Assembly: GCF_028769735.1 (NCBI RefSeq)
Contig: NC_088178.1
Coordinates: 27,425,357-27,489,356, forward strand
Direction of reading: 5' to 3'
From: Zonotrichia leucophrys gambelii
Taxonomy: Eukaryota; Chordata; Aves; Passeriformes; Passerellidae
DNA length: 64,000 nt
Shown here: positions 13,465-27,000 of the stretch, piece after piece
Layout: each line of letters opens with the position of its first letter
Numbering within the stretch: the first letter of the stretch is position 1
The notes under the pieces: generated by a model
What the model saw: the letters and a program-made list of their open reading frames with translations, nothing else
Database searches by the model: none
What the model was told of the DNA's origin: nothing
Made by a program: the position numbers and the translations under genes

Positions 13465-14010
13465 ATGGTTAAAACGTTCTCCAGCACTTAAAAAACAAAA
13501 TAATAAAAACAAATCAGAGTTCATGTATGCATTGTTGTTAAAGGTTTTATTTCTTCAGTCTCAAAATGCAACATCCAACATCTTAAGAAGACTCTTAAAT
13601 AACTGTAGTGTATATATCAGAAAGTCTTTTATTTTTCCATAATAGTCATTAACATTTACTTGTTAATGATGAGTGGTGCACACACAGTTTCCCATCGAAG
13701 CAAGAAACTCTGTTTAAACAGCCATTTCATTGTTGGTCCTGTGCAGAACCAGTGGAGATAGATGAACACTGTAATTATTAACTTCTGTGAGATTGAGATG
13801 CCAATCTCCCCTTAATAATATTCATAAAGAGTTGGCTGGGAGTCTGAGATGCCTCTTGCTGACATCCTCACTAATGGTGGGACTGGATAACTGTTCTTCT
13901 CTGGACCTGGGGGAGTATTGAAGGAGGTTGTGGTGTTACAGCCTTAAATTCTGAGGAAAAATGACACATAAACCACAGAGGAGTTTGTTGCCTTTCAGTT
14001 CTTTTAATCT

Positions 14011-14034
14011 CTTTTTTTCTTTTTTTTTTTTTTT
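14011..14034. repeat. poly-T tract
   Basis: A 7-base T run, one c, then 15 Ts. Nothing recognisable on the reverse strand that it could terminate. Confidence 0.9.
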
Positions 14035-17000
14035 ATAATTGTTTCTGTTCTCTTCAGAGCCAGGCTGGGTGTTCAGGGTGTTTCTTTTGCATTAGCTCCT
14101 GTGAACACCATCAGAGATCAGACCCTCATGGTACAAGGGATGTAATAAACAATCTGTCATCTCCTTTGAACTCTTCCTTATGTGAAACCCTATGGAAAGC
14201 CCCCTTGTCCCCTGTGAGATTGGGTCTCTGTTCAGCCAGAGCTGTGTAACAATTGCTTCCTTGCATAAATTTGAACCAGATAAGAAAATAGCCATGTTTA
14301 TGAACTCCTGGGTCATTTACAGCCCCAGCAGTGTTTTGGTGTGCACATATATAATGCATGTATTCACAGTAAATTCTTAAAAACCACCCCCCTGAAAACA
14401 ATAACATTCCAGGAGAGTTCTCATCCAGAGAAGGGAAGAAAAGCTGTGTAGCATGAAGTCTGTGCACTGTATGTGTACACACACTGCTTAGAAGTATTAC
14501 AACTCACAGAAATTTATTATCCCATAAGGGCCTCTTTTGTCTTTTCTTCCTTTTTTTTTTTTAAACCCCCAAACCTTTACTCCTCTGTAATACCTTGCAT
14601 ATGAAAGAACCTTAATAAATTCAGCCCTTAAATGTGCTCTTAAGCAAGAAAGTGGCATTGTTATTTTATAGCTGGGAAAAGAGCCGTATAATTTGAAGGG
14701 TAACATTCTTTAAGTGTTTAGCTGGGCATCCAGCTTTCTGTCTAACTTGCAGTGAGAATTAGGTGTCGTATTCCATAGGCATTTTCACAGATCACACTAT
14801 AAATTATTTATTCTGGACCAATTCTTCCTCCAGACTTCCCAAACAAATGCCTTTCACCACTGGAGTGTTCCTCCTCTGCCTCTCACTGTAATACATGGCT
14901 GTAACAACAGTCTTGGCCTGGAGGGCAGTTTACCTACAGGTTTGCTTTATTTTTTTTGGCTGGCTCTCTCAATCTGCTTAATGTTAGTAACTTTCACTGG
15001 AAATTCTCTGCGTGCTTTCGGATGACACTGATGGTGTCAGGGTTGATTTACATTATCTCTTTAAAGTAGCATTAGCTTGCCTGGGACTTTTTCTGTTATT
15101 TGTTTTAGAATTCATGTTCTCCAGAGAGGAGCCTTTTAACTGTGAAATGTAAATAACCTGACAAGGAAGACTTCAAAAGAAAATGAGTCTTTGTCCATGG
15201 CAGTGATACCAAGCTTGCCAACTCCGTAACCTTTAAAACAGAGCACTTTTATGCTTGACCTGTCATCTGCCTATAAAAATAATCTTAGATCAATGATACG
15301 GTGCTTTCAAGAATGTGTCTGAAGAAAGCAGGCACTTCTATGGATGTGTTCTGTCATTTCTTCATTGTGATGGACCATCTGCTGCTTTAACTCTCAGTAG
15401 GATCTGGTTATTGATTCGGTGTAAGTGCCTGGCTCAGCCTTTTGCTTGCACTGAGGTGATGAACATTTTACTGCAGCTTGCAAATTGATGCTGCCAGATA
15501 GCCAGCCCGATATTATATAAATATATAATGTGTTATGTGAAATCACCAAGGGTTTGTTTTTGCCTTCCCCCATTCTTTATTCCAGTGCCATTCCATTAAG
15601 CTGTTCTTTAGATGAAAGGTTGTAATTCAGCCTTCAGTGGATGAAATGTATATGTACTTATGGAATCAAAGACATTCCAAGAAAGGTTGTTTATTTTCTT
15701 ACTACCTTCTTTAATTAAATGTCGATGGTAGGATTCTGACTGACTTCAGAGAAACAGATGAAGCAATAATGCTTGCAGTGTGATCCAGGAGGGATGACTG
15801 GAGTTGTGCTTCTTGGTTGTTGGACTCTGCATGCATAGGAAACTCAATTCTCCTGTGGATAGGAGAGTTGGAATTTCAAATTTCACCATGGCTTTTGGTT
15901 TAATTTTAAAGTGAAGGGGAAGTTCTGAAAGTTCTATGTTTTATATTTTACTATGATGTAACTTCAGATAATATTTGAGTTAAATGTCTGGTTCAGCTTG
16001 CTGACACTCAGCTTTGAACTGGAGCTGGGAATCTCAGTTAAAACCTCTGTTTGTCCACTTTATTTTATTTCAAGTGCTCTGTCTCAGACTTGCCAGCCTG
16101 AGTTCTGAGCTTGCTGCTGTTCTGCAGTGTGGATGTATCCTGGGACTCTCTGGAAAGGGGATTGGGGAGCACAGGTGTTCCTCAGAGAGCTGTCCCTGTG
16201 TTCCCTGGCAGGCTGGGGCTGTCCCAGAGTCACTCCCAGCATCCATGGGCCAGTGTTGGAGTAGAAGAGAATTTATGGAAGGTGACCCAGCTATTGCCTC
16301 TAGTACCCATGCACAAGGATTTTTTTTGTCAAAGTGGGAAAGAAAGTAGGAAATCCCTTCATGCTGTAGGTGATTGGGAAAAATATGAAGGTGTGCAGAG
16401 AGTTATGCCTCTTAAATCCAAAACTCTCCCCACCCCTAAAGCCCACTTGCATTTATCCTTACATAGTGCATGGAGTTAGGATGATGGAAATAACTTCATC
16501 TTCACTCACTGTAGTTTGAAACAGTTTTGAAACTATTTAGATACTCTCCTTCCAATCTCATTTTCCAAGGTGAGCTCATTCTTCAGAGCAATGAAGCTGG
16601 ATCTGCACAATAAGGTGTTTTCATATTTAATTAAAACTGATAAGAGGGGGAGAACATGCCACAAAATACAAAGAAAACTATTTTCCTGTGGTTTTCATCT
16701 TCTGAACTTCCCTCTATGAAACTATTTGGGGGTTTCTGATGCTGGTTTGTCATTGTATATAAAATACCTTGAACAGAGTCCTTGGAGAAAAGGAAATACC
16801 ATGCTATAATTTTACTTTCAGGAAAGAAATTAAGTATTCTTCCTGTCTTTATGGAAAAAGTTGGTGTGGTGTTGTCCCTAATTCCTTGTGCACAGCATCT
16901 GTGCAGGAGGTTAAGGTCCACAGAGCTTTCATCTCCCTGCAAAGAAAGGAAAACAGGGAATGTGTAAGAGCATAATACACTGCTGGCACCTGTTCTTCAT

Positions 17001-17130
17001 GTCCATCCCATGCCATGCCATTCTTGCCCTCAATTCCACTCTGAAGCTCTGTGGGCACTTGTGCAGTCTGGATTTAGTCTCCTTCACAGATGGCATCTTT
17101 CATGTGCCATCTTGGGCCATGCTGGCCATG

Positions 17131-17169
17131 AGATAGATATAAATATAAATATAAATATATCTATAATTT
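17131..17169. repeat. AT-rich microsatellite (ATAAAT units)
   Basis: Repeated ataaat units flanked by agatagat and atatctat. A short simple repeat with no other signal. Confidence 0.85.
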
Positions 17170-17779
17170 GAATGTGTATCACAAAGAGAAAGTTCTTCAG
17201 TGCTCACCACTCCTCATGCTGTTGTCCCAGTAGCACCAGGTGTAAATCTTACAGGGGGGCTCTCCCAAGGGGCTCCAGTTTGTTTAAGACTTTCTGGGTT
17301 TGTATATTTTGTCCTGTAGCAGCTCTTCATTTGTATATAAGGACAGTTCATAAACAGATGTTGAATCTCAACATGGTGCCTGCTATTTCCTGCTATTTCT
17401 GACCTGCCTGGAGCACAGACAATCCTTATTCACACCAGTTAGCTCCACTGGTAATCTGTCCAAGAACATTTCCTGATACCTCTTTCTTTTTCAGGCTGTC
17501 TCTTTAAATGTGGATCAGAGGAAACTCATACCTACTAAAATGTTAAATTTCTGATTGCCCAACCTATCAGGAGATGTGTTAATTAATTAAAGTGGGTGCT
17601 CATTTGCTTTGGCACAAACAGAGAAAGGAGGAGATAGAATATAAAGAATAATGTCCAAGCTATCAGAAATTAACCTTGTGACTGTGATACCTGCTGTGCT
17701 GATGGAAATCACTTCAGGCTGATGAAGGCTTCATCCACTGTCCCCTTTGCTTGTTGGTTTATCTGAAAGGGCCTCTATT

Positions 17780-17794
17780 TGTGTGTGTGTGTGC
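17780..17794. repeat. (TG)n microsatellite
   Basis: Seven uninterrupted tg units, starting at 17780. Confidence 0.85.
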
Positions 17795-20700
17795 ATGAAG
17801 TAGGGACTACAGTTTTACCTCATTAAATGTGAAACTCTGCTTGGAGGAATATTGCTCAAGAAAACCACATCAGGCCAAGGTTTTCAAAATGCAGACTTGT
17901 TTAGAGAATGCATTTTAATATATTGAAGCCTCAAGCCATCTACCTCTGCTCCTGAAAGCTCTACCTGAAAACTTTCAGGGCTAAATAATTTAAGGTTTGG
18001 GTTTTTTTTTAATTCTTTCTGCAAAAAATACTAGTCTGATGTTTTATTTTCTTAAAGTCTGAACTCCACATAACTTTTTTTCAGAACTGTTTATCCTCAC
18101 TCCAGACATGAACCTTGGAAAGGTGGCAGAAAAAACAAACAGCTGCTGTGTTTTTGGGCAGTCTGCATTCCTTTAAACTCTCTGAGATCAGACTTGTGCT
18201 GAGATTTTCAAATTATTTGTCCTAGGGCTTAGCCACTTTCACTCCTGCTTAAAAGTCAGTGAATTTGCCATACTGGTTCTTGTGAGAGCTGTCATGCAGA
18301 GCCTTAATGATTCAAGAACTATGAATATATGATGTGTTCTTAGGGCTTTTTATTATTGTTTCATTCAAACTTCACCTACCTCCCTAATCATCTTTCCATT
18401 TTTGGACTCCAGTTCTTTTTTTAACTTAAGCACATTGCTTAAGATATTCTAGGGAACTTTGTTTTGAATTTGGTTTTGGGAGTAAATTTGATACATATAA
18501 AAATGTTATTAATGGACCAAGGTGGAGGTAGTAAAAAAGACTGCCACAGTGCCAAGGCCCAGAGTCAGAAATTATCTGCTCAAGTTTGGGTTTCCTTCAC
18601 AAGTTGGAGACAGGACAAAGAGCCACCAATCCTGTGGCAGTGTTTTGTGCCCTTTTTATGAGGTCTCCAAAATACATTCTGTCAAGCTGGTGGAAAAGTC
18701 AGAGCAAGGCAGGCTTGTGTGGTAAAACCTTATTTAATGGTTTGGGCCCTCATGTGGATTTTCCTGCAAGAGAGATGTGGAGATGCTCTGTCTACTTGTG
18801 CCTTTCAAGTAGCCTAAATCCCAAATGTGTCTTGCAGTGCCTTTGCAGTTCCTGGAGCCTCCCTGCGTGCAGAGATTGGCTGCACCAGGTCTCTGTTCTT
18901 GTGGGATGGGTTAAGCCCAAACGTGTGTTTACTAGCAACTGGAATGGACAAACAAAGCAGTCAGGCCAGTTCTGAAGGGCTTTTCAGTGAACTGTGCTCA
19001 TTCTTTTCTTTGGGCCCTTTTCCAGCAAAGCACTTAGGCACGTGCTTAAAGTTAAAGCCTGTGCTTAAGTGCTCTGCTGGTCTGGGTCCTTTATTTGCTG
19101 TCCAAGCTTGCTGGTATGAACAGGCTGTTGGCTCTGGCAATGTTTGGGGAACTGTTCTTAACACTGCTCATTTTCCTTCTCTGAACCTTATGGCCACCTA
19201 TGGCCCAGAAGATTCATTTGTCCTTTCAGTGTGACACATAGAATGATTTGAAAATGGTATTTGAAAACCTGTAGCAGGTTATTGATTAATTGGCATTGAC
19301 TGTGAAGAAACAGTGTATTTGGAAAAATCAAGGTCAGTCCAGCCAGAGGAGTTTTCATCTGATGTCTTGCTGGAAGCATTTGTCATATACCAAAAACATC
19401 TTCAGACTGTTCAAGTACAATGGATTTAATATCCAGAAAATTCTCCTTAAGTAGCTGCTGTCTTATAGGCACTTGTTATGTTTTGATCTGCATGCAGATT
19501 TGCTTATTTATTTATTTCTTGTTTTCAGTGCTGCAGTCCAGAGTTGCCAATCTCTGATTCCTGCAGGCCAGCAAGTCTTGTGCTGTTCCTCCTCATCGTT
19601 CCCATACCATCCATGGCAAGTCAGGGCAGGAGAACTGTTAAATTCAGACCATGGGATTTCTCTCTGGGTCTGGCAGCAGTGAAAGTTGGCCTTTCACCTC
19701 TAGAGCCGTTTTAGGACACCAGGGAGTTGATTTTCTTTGTGCTTGTTTTCTAAGGGTGCAAACCACTTTGCAGTAATGAAAATGGCAGAATGTGCAGCCT
19801 GATATTGCTGACCTAACTGTGGAGGTAGCAAGGAAAATCCATATGGGATAAGTCAAGCACAATCCTGCAGTTGCTTCTGCAGACACGTGACTTACAGAAA
19901 TGCCCCAGCTGACGTCAGAGACACTTTTTGTTCAGGTCAAGTTACTCACACCCACGTCTCTTTAGGACCAAGCTCATAAATAAATAGTGGACAAAATTGC
20001 CTTTAGAAATTTCATTCTTAATTTCTCTCAAATAAAAGTGTACAGTCTCTCTGTGAACAGTGATCTTTTTAATTCCATCATTTAATTTGGTAAAACACAC
20101 AGATGTGGAAATTATTTTTGGTTTTTTTTTCATTAGAAATGTATAAACTATTAAAGAGGGAATAAAACAGTCCTTTTCTAAGGCATCTAATGCAGGGATT
20201 TTGAATTGACTTTTAGTTCATTCTTCTCTGTGCTTGCAGCATTTGTGAGTGTATTTTCTGCAGGTATTGCAGTGTAATTCAAGTTCCAAGAAAGGGAAAG
20301 ACAAATATTTTAGTGTTGTTCGAGCTGCATGAAAGGGTTCATTAGAGCAGTGGTGAACTCCACCCTGCTGGTTCAGCCTCACCTTTCCTGGTGCTGGGTG
20401 TGAGACAAGCTCAGGCAGTACCTGGCAGGCTGAGCTCTGGCTCTGAGAGAGCTGGGGATGTGCATTCCCAGGTGAAGTTGTTTTTAGGATATAAATGAAT
20501 GGAAAAACCAATTGTGTCCACCTTCCTTGTGTACCAGGCTAAAGCATCTGAAATAAGAGGAGCAACTTCTTTCTTTCAGCCACTCTGCCAAGAGCCCATG
20601 GCTTGATCTGGTTGGTTGTTAGAAAAAATCAGAGTGGAGTTGATTTAGTGCAGTCCCTTCTCTTTAGCAGTGGCAGCAGAGATGCTTTCAGAGGAAAGGA

Positions 20701-23267
20701 AAGGACAGAGGAATCCTAGACCTGACAACACGTTAGCATCCTTCTGGGGCCAGTGCTTTGAAATCATGCTCAGTTAATGAGCATTTGTATTCCCTTATGT
20801 TATTTCTCTCTATTATTGTGTCTGGAAGCAGTCTAGGTATCCATGTAATGTAGCCTCCTTTATGTTTTTCTTTTATTTTCTCTTGGTCCCAGCAATATCC
20901 TCTTTCAACTGCAGAATGATTGCTTGTTTTCTTTGAATGTCTTTATTTCTGCCTTCTGAGGAATAATGACACCTGATTTATCTACTCTGTAGCCTTCCTT
21001 ATTTTCTGCATTGATCTCCATTTATTTCTCTGCTGATGTAAATAAGCTGAAACGTTTTTTCATTCCTACTTCATGGAAATGTATGTGTTCTTTTACTCAC
21101 TTCTATTAACTGTTTCAGAACTCCTTGGTGAGCTTTTCTTTGTTTGGTTTATGAAATCTCACAGCTGTCCAAATAATATTTTTGGTGTCTTTACTTTTTG
21201 AGATTTGCTCAGAAATGTGCCCTCTTTTTTACATTAATACAATTGCAAAGGCCTGTACAGGCATACCATTATTATTAATTAAAGATACTCTAGAAATAGA
21301 TGTAGTGCTGCTGTCATTTAAAATATTAAAATACAAGCATACAGTACATGTATATAAAATGAGCCATCTTGCTTTTCCTTTGATTTAAATCACTTATCTT
21401 AAAATTTAACAAAACCTGTTTTCAAAAATTGATACTAATGACTAAATTTTGACCACATATATCTAATATTTAGGAATGACTTTATGATTTTAAGAGTTTA
21501 CACTGACTGAACTGATTTTTATGGTGGGAGGTAACAGCACAGCTCACTCCCTGAGCAGGAATATCTAATGTGTATCTTTGATTCAGGTGCCCCTGGCACC
21601 AATATTCTGTCATCCAGACTTGAGTAAGACTTGAAGGTGGTTTTCCTGCATACAGGAGGGCTCAATATTCAGGTTTAGCATGTGAAATGGTAACAGCCTC
21701 CATCAGAATGCAGTTATTAAGACTTTCTTTTATTGCAGTACTCTTGGCAATTTCCCTGCTTCTGTTCTGGTTTCACTTAGGCTTTGTCTAGCCACAAGTG
21801 CATGACAGCCGAGGCTCCAGTTCAGCACAGTCTGACTAAGCTGGTAAAAACTCCCATTAACCCCACTGACAGCACTCAGGACTTTATACTCACACATGTG
21901 TGCAAGTACTGTGCTAAATTAGACTATCAGCAGTTTGATGTTAGGAGTATATACATTATTTACTCATGAATTGGTAAAATGTGTCTTTGTGTGAAGAGAT
22001 TTCCGGACTAACAGTTCTCTCTCTCAAAACACCCCTGGTAAGGCTGTAAGGGTGGGGTTTTTTCACACCACTCTAATTGTGTTCGAGTGTATGAAGACAG
22101 CAGAAACCACATGATGAAGTGTAGCCCTGATCCTGTGGAGATTTGTGCTCCTGGTCGGTATCTGGGGTGTCAGGGTGTGCATGGTGCTGGCCAGGCAGCG
22201 CCCTCAGCATCTGCCACACTTCCCAAACTGCTGGAAGATCAAGGACACCCTAAATCCTTCAGCTCCCTAGGCATGGCTGGTGGGTGAGCATGTCCTGTGT
22301 GTCCTTTTCACCCAGAGGAGCCACACAGGGGCATGGAGCAGTAACTGGGATCTTCCTGCAGCCTGCCCACGTTATTCCCTGTGGGTCAGGGACATCTGGA
22401 ACAATGCAGTGGCTGTGTGTCCATGGCTGGGGCAGTGCCTGGTGCTGGCAGATGTGCTGGGTGATGCACATCTGGATGTGCTGCTGCTTTTCTACTGGGA
22501 GAAGTTGATGTTGCTGACAGGAATAATCTCACTCTGTCCAAAGCCACACGGTGGGGAGGGAGCTCAGACCCAACTTCCTTTTTCTCAGCGACTTGTAGCA
22601 TTTGCTTAATCTCTTTACCAGCTTCCTTGAGTGTTTGGTGAAGTCTTGAGCTGTGGTAAATTTGCTCCAGCTCAGACTTCCAGAGGAAGCTGTTCACTGG
22701 CTCTGTGTACCAATACTTCCAGTTTTAATTGTGTCATATTTTTAACTGCCAGAAGGTAACAGGAGAAAATGTGTTTTTTAAATACAAGCTCTTAATTGAA
22801 ATAAATATTTGACTTCCTCTTGCAGAGTGGTTTGGTTGAAATACTGAGCTTGAAAGAGTAATTTTTTGTGATTAAATGGAACTGAAACATTGCTGATGTT
22901 GCAGAAGGCAAGAGGAATGTCCCAAAGACTGCTGGACTGCAGTGGCTGGAGACGTGGGCTCTACTTCCATTTTTGCTTTTCATTTCCCTTGCCATTTTTG
23001 GATGATGTTTTCCTTATAACCTCTCCTCCACTTATTAAGCTTATAAAATTTAAACCAGTGGTTACTTTAAACAGTGATTCAATTTTATATATGTGCACAA
23101 TTTTTTTGTTTCTCTCATATTTAAAGATTTAAACCACAATTGTCCATAGAAAGATTTTTTTTAACATATTCTACATCAATGTCTGAATGGTGTCTTTCTG
23201 CCTGGGTCTCTAGACTGAGCCTCTGGATTTAAGGATTCTGTTCAGGGGTCTGATTAAAGTTTACTCT

Positions 23268-23490
23268 TTGACCCTTGGCCAAATCCCTCAATTTTCTTTG
23301 CCTCTGTTTGCCATCTTTTGAGGGAATGGACTAAGATTTCCAGCCCCACATGCTATGTCTGATTTGTCTAGACAATACATTTTTTTGTCTAGGACTGTGT
23401 CTCATTATGAGTTCTCCAACAATGCCGAAGACAATGGGCTTGAATCTTGGTTGGGTGTCTGTAACATAATACAGAATGAAATTAATAAAA
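23268..23490 (+). mobile_element. ancient MIR-like SINE / L3-like element
   Basis: The first half (ttgacccttggccaaatccc, then gcctctgtttgccatctttt) follows the well-known MIR/CORE-SINE block that reads like 'ccttgggcaagtca...cctcagtttcctcatctg'. The second half (aggactgtgtctcattatga, then acaatgggcttgaatcttgg and ttgggtgtctgtaacataat, ending in an A-rich aattaataaaa) resembles the conserved 3' tail of old amniote L3/CR1-related elements. The assignment rests on remembered consensus wording, and the exact family is uncertain. Confidence 0.55.
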
Positions 23491-24000
23491 CAACTCAGCA
23501 ATCTGCTGACTGTTGGCTTGCCTTTGCCTCATGACATGGTGAGGCGTATGTGGGTGGATAAAATGGTCTTATTTTGTACTTTCTGTTCCAACTCAATGTG
23601 TTTAGCTAAGTGTATCCTCTGAAATTATTAGATGCACACAAGGGATTAATCTGACTTGATAAGCTGAACTGCTGATGGGTGGTTCCCTACAGGTTTGGTG
23701 ACATAACTTCTAGGAAAACTGAATTCAAGACTCTTCAGTCTTCCCATCTTTTGATAACTTGTTTCTAAACAGAAACACACTTGTAGAAAGAATTGGGCTC
23801 TGTTACACATCATAGAAGAAACATCATCTCATTGTGGTCAGTGTGATTCACCTTCTGTTGGATGGCTTTTTTGACATTTGCAATGTTTGATGCATTTATT
23901 TGTATTTTTAAAGGACAGGTTTAAATAGATTACAGCAAACACAAACAGGCACATTCTCCCAATCCAAAGTAAATATCTGCATGTGTACACATTACAAACA

Positions 24001-24012
24001 CGTGTGTGTGTA
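24001..24012. repeat. short (GT)n run
   Basis: cgtgtgtgtgta; a very short GT run. Confidence 0.6.
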
Positions 24013-27000
24013 TTTATGGAAAAATAAAACAAGCCAGTTTCCCACAGTAGTTACATATCAAATGCACATTTCCACATTTGTAACAAGATGTGCAAATTTT
24101 AAATTTTAAGGTACCTCATCCAACACAGAATTTTCTTTATGTGGGTTAATCCTTAGAGTCTGAGTGTCACAAAAGGGGCTTTCCCAACAATCTCTCGGTA
24201 AATTTGAGATTTATCTGTGCAATATAACATCAGTCTCATGCCTCCTTTGGAACACAGGGAACATCTACACTCTGCATTTCTCAAGAGACTTCTGTGCTTA
24301 TTGTGGTGGTAACTGGAGGTCAGTCTTCGCTCTGGTTGGGTGGTCAGAAGGTTGATGCCAGAGTTTAAAGCACTTCATTGCTTTGAAACCTTGTGCTGCT
24401 ATGTAGGCTTTGAAAATGATCCTATTGTTCTTCTTTTTTTCCTTTCAAAGTGGCACCCAGAGTTTAAATATAACATGGAATCTCGTCAGGGAGTGGCTGT
24501 ATTCAGAGGAGATTAATTATAGATGTGGGTGTAGAAAATTGCAAATGTGAATTGTGTTTTTCATACAATAAAAACTGTCCCTTTAAGTAAGCAACAGACT
24601 TGCTTAGAAAATCCTGTGATTTAAAAAGCCAGCCAAAAACCTCTTAAGTGTTACAACATGAACACAAAATATTAAAGGAAGGTTTGAGTTAATTAATACT
24701 TCTTCCCCTTTACAAAAATAGCTTTAACTTTTTGATTTGCTGATTGAAAGACTTTGTTTCCTGCTCAGTGCTTGTTGCTGAGAGCTGAGTGCCTTCCACA
24801 CACACACAGGGTGCTGTGAGCTCAGGAGAACCATGACTCCTCCACCCTGTATCCCAGCAAAAGCCCTGAAAGCCCAGTCTGGATGAGTTTGGCAGTCCTG
24901 GTGTGATGCCTACGCCTGTTGGTGAGAGTGTTGATGGATCCCAGTCCCCCAAGGGCTCTGATGTAGCTGCCATTCCCTAAGGGCCTCTCTCTCACCTAAA
25001 AGAGAGTGTTGCTATTTCATGGGCTCTGCTTTGGCAGAGATTTATGGCAGGGAAAGGGAGACCTGGTTTATATTTTTAAATAAAAGCTGTGCCACCAGTC
25101 CAGTGAGAATTTTGACTTTCCAGATGTGAGGCCAACAGAGCTGCTGAATGCAAGTTCAGAGATTTTTAACCCCAAATTTAGTCTTGTTGGCTGGGAAGGA
25201 GTCTGGTAAGACCCTGCTAGTTCCCTGAGTCAGCAGTGTTCAGCAAAAAATGGGGGGAGTAGTATATCATTAAACCAGTGTTTTAACCACAGCTTTGAAG
25301 GAAAAGCTGTGAAATCTTCACATCTTACATAGTACTTCAACATAATTTTTTTTTAAGCAACAAAAAACCCAAAAAAAGGGCTTGGAAAGGTATTATATAG
25401 GCAATTATCAGTATCTGCATTACCTTCAAGTATGCAGCTTGTAGGTCCTGAGCTGTTCACTGTCTTTTTGGTTGGTTGCTTTGTGGATTGCTGTCTTCAA
25501 CTAAACTTGCACGCTTGCTGGAAAGAGAAATCTTTTCTACTAAATCCTTTTTGTTGGAAACCGAAGAGCTATTTTCTGACACTGAATTTTTCCTGAGGAA
25601 AAAGAAAATATCCAAGTAATTTTTTGAACAGTAACTTTTAAAGTTTGAGGTCTGGAGTTTAATCCTATTTCACCTATGAAATATGACAAAATTGCCACCA
25701 GCCCTAGTATGAACAAATATTGGCCTTTCACCATGATATTGGATCATTCTTATTTGTATTAATATTTTTTCTCCTCAGCTTTAGTGAAGATTTCAAAGCA
25801 GGGAGAAAGCTTTGCTTTTGCTGTGGTATTTAACTTCCTTCAAAAAGTCTAAATGGCAGCCAGACTACTTTTAATTATTTATGATAAATAGAAGTGTTAC
25901 CCAGAGCATAGGAAGGCTGAAGCTGGTAGAATTGCTAACTCTGATTACAGTAATTTCCTTGTTACCTTTATTGAATAGGTTTAAATCCTCAGACATGCAA
26001 AGACTGAATGTCAAGGCCTTGAGTACAACTGGGAATGTGTCTGCTACTTGTCCCAAACAGGCTTCCCCACCTGTCTTCTTTGTTTGGCCTGTTTAATGTT
26101 TTGTTGGAAGATGAAAACCCTTTTCAGGCAGGTCAAATTGCACAGCTTGCTAAGACAATGGGTTTGGGCAGGCAGGAATTTCATAGGCTTTGGGTCAAAG
26201 GCAATAATCATAAAAAGTAAAGTGTTCTAAATGTTAGGGACTTGGGGTTTGCATGGCTGGGTGGCTGGAGCAGCCCCTGACAGGTTTTGCTGTGTGTACC
26301 TGCAGTTAAAGAGCTGTTGAAGAGGTGAAAGGAGGGCAGTGCAGTCAGGGCACCCCCAGACTCTGTCACCCCGAGCTTTGCAGCCCACCTGGCCCAGAGA
26401 TGGGCTGAGGGACAGCAGGGGCAGCTCCTCCACACCAGCCTGAGCTCAGACCCCTGCCCTGACTCCTTTTAGCAAGCACTCAGCAGGGACAGCATCTCAT
26501 ACACTTCCTACATCTCAAGACTCAATGATCAGATGTCACTTCTTCTCCTCTTTCTTGAGAAGTATTCCTTTAGGACAAATTGTCCCTGTTTCCCCCAAGC
26601 AGCCAAATACAGCAAGCAGGCAGAGACATGTTTCCTAAATGCCAGTGGTGGATGTGGATCCAACATTCTGGTTCTGTTTCCAAGGCTGTGGATTAATGGA
26701 TATGGCATTACCATAATAGAGCAGAGAATAATTACAGGTTTCCTATTGCTCTGTGATAACCTCACTGTATTTTAGGCTCTTGCAGCAGCAGTGCCCAGTT
26801 CTGTTCTTGGATGCTGGGAGTATGTGTGCTGGGTATTAAATTTTTTTGCCTGGAACATTTTTGCACAAACCACAGTCAGATCTGTGACTGTGTTAGAGCT
26901 GTAAATTGCTTGCTTTTGTGAAAAGCCTTGAGACTGTGGGGTGCATAATTTGGGAGGACATTGGCAGCCTGGCCCAGATGTCAATATGTGGAGACGTTCA

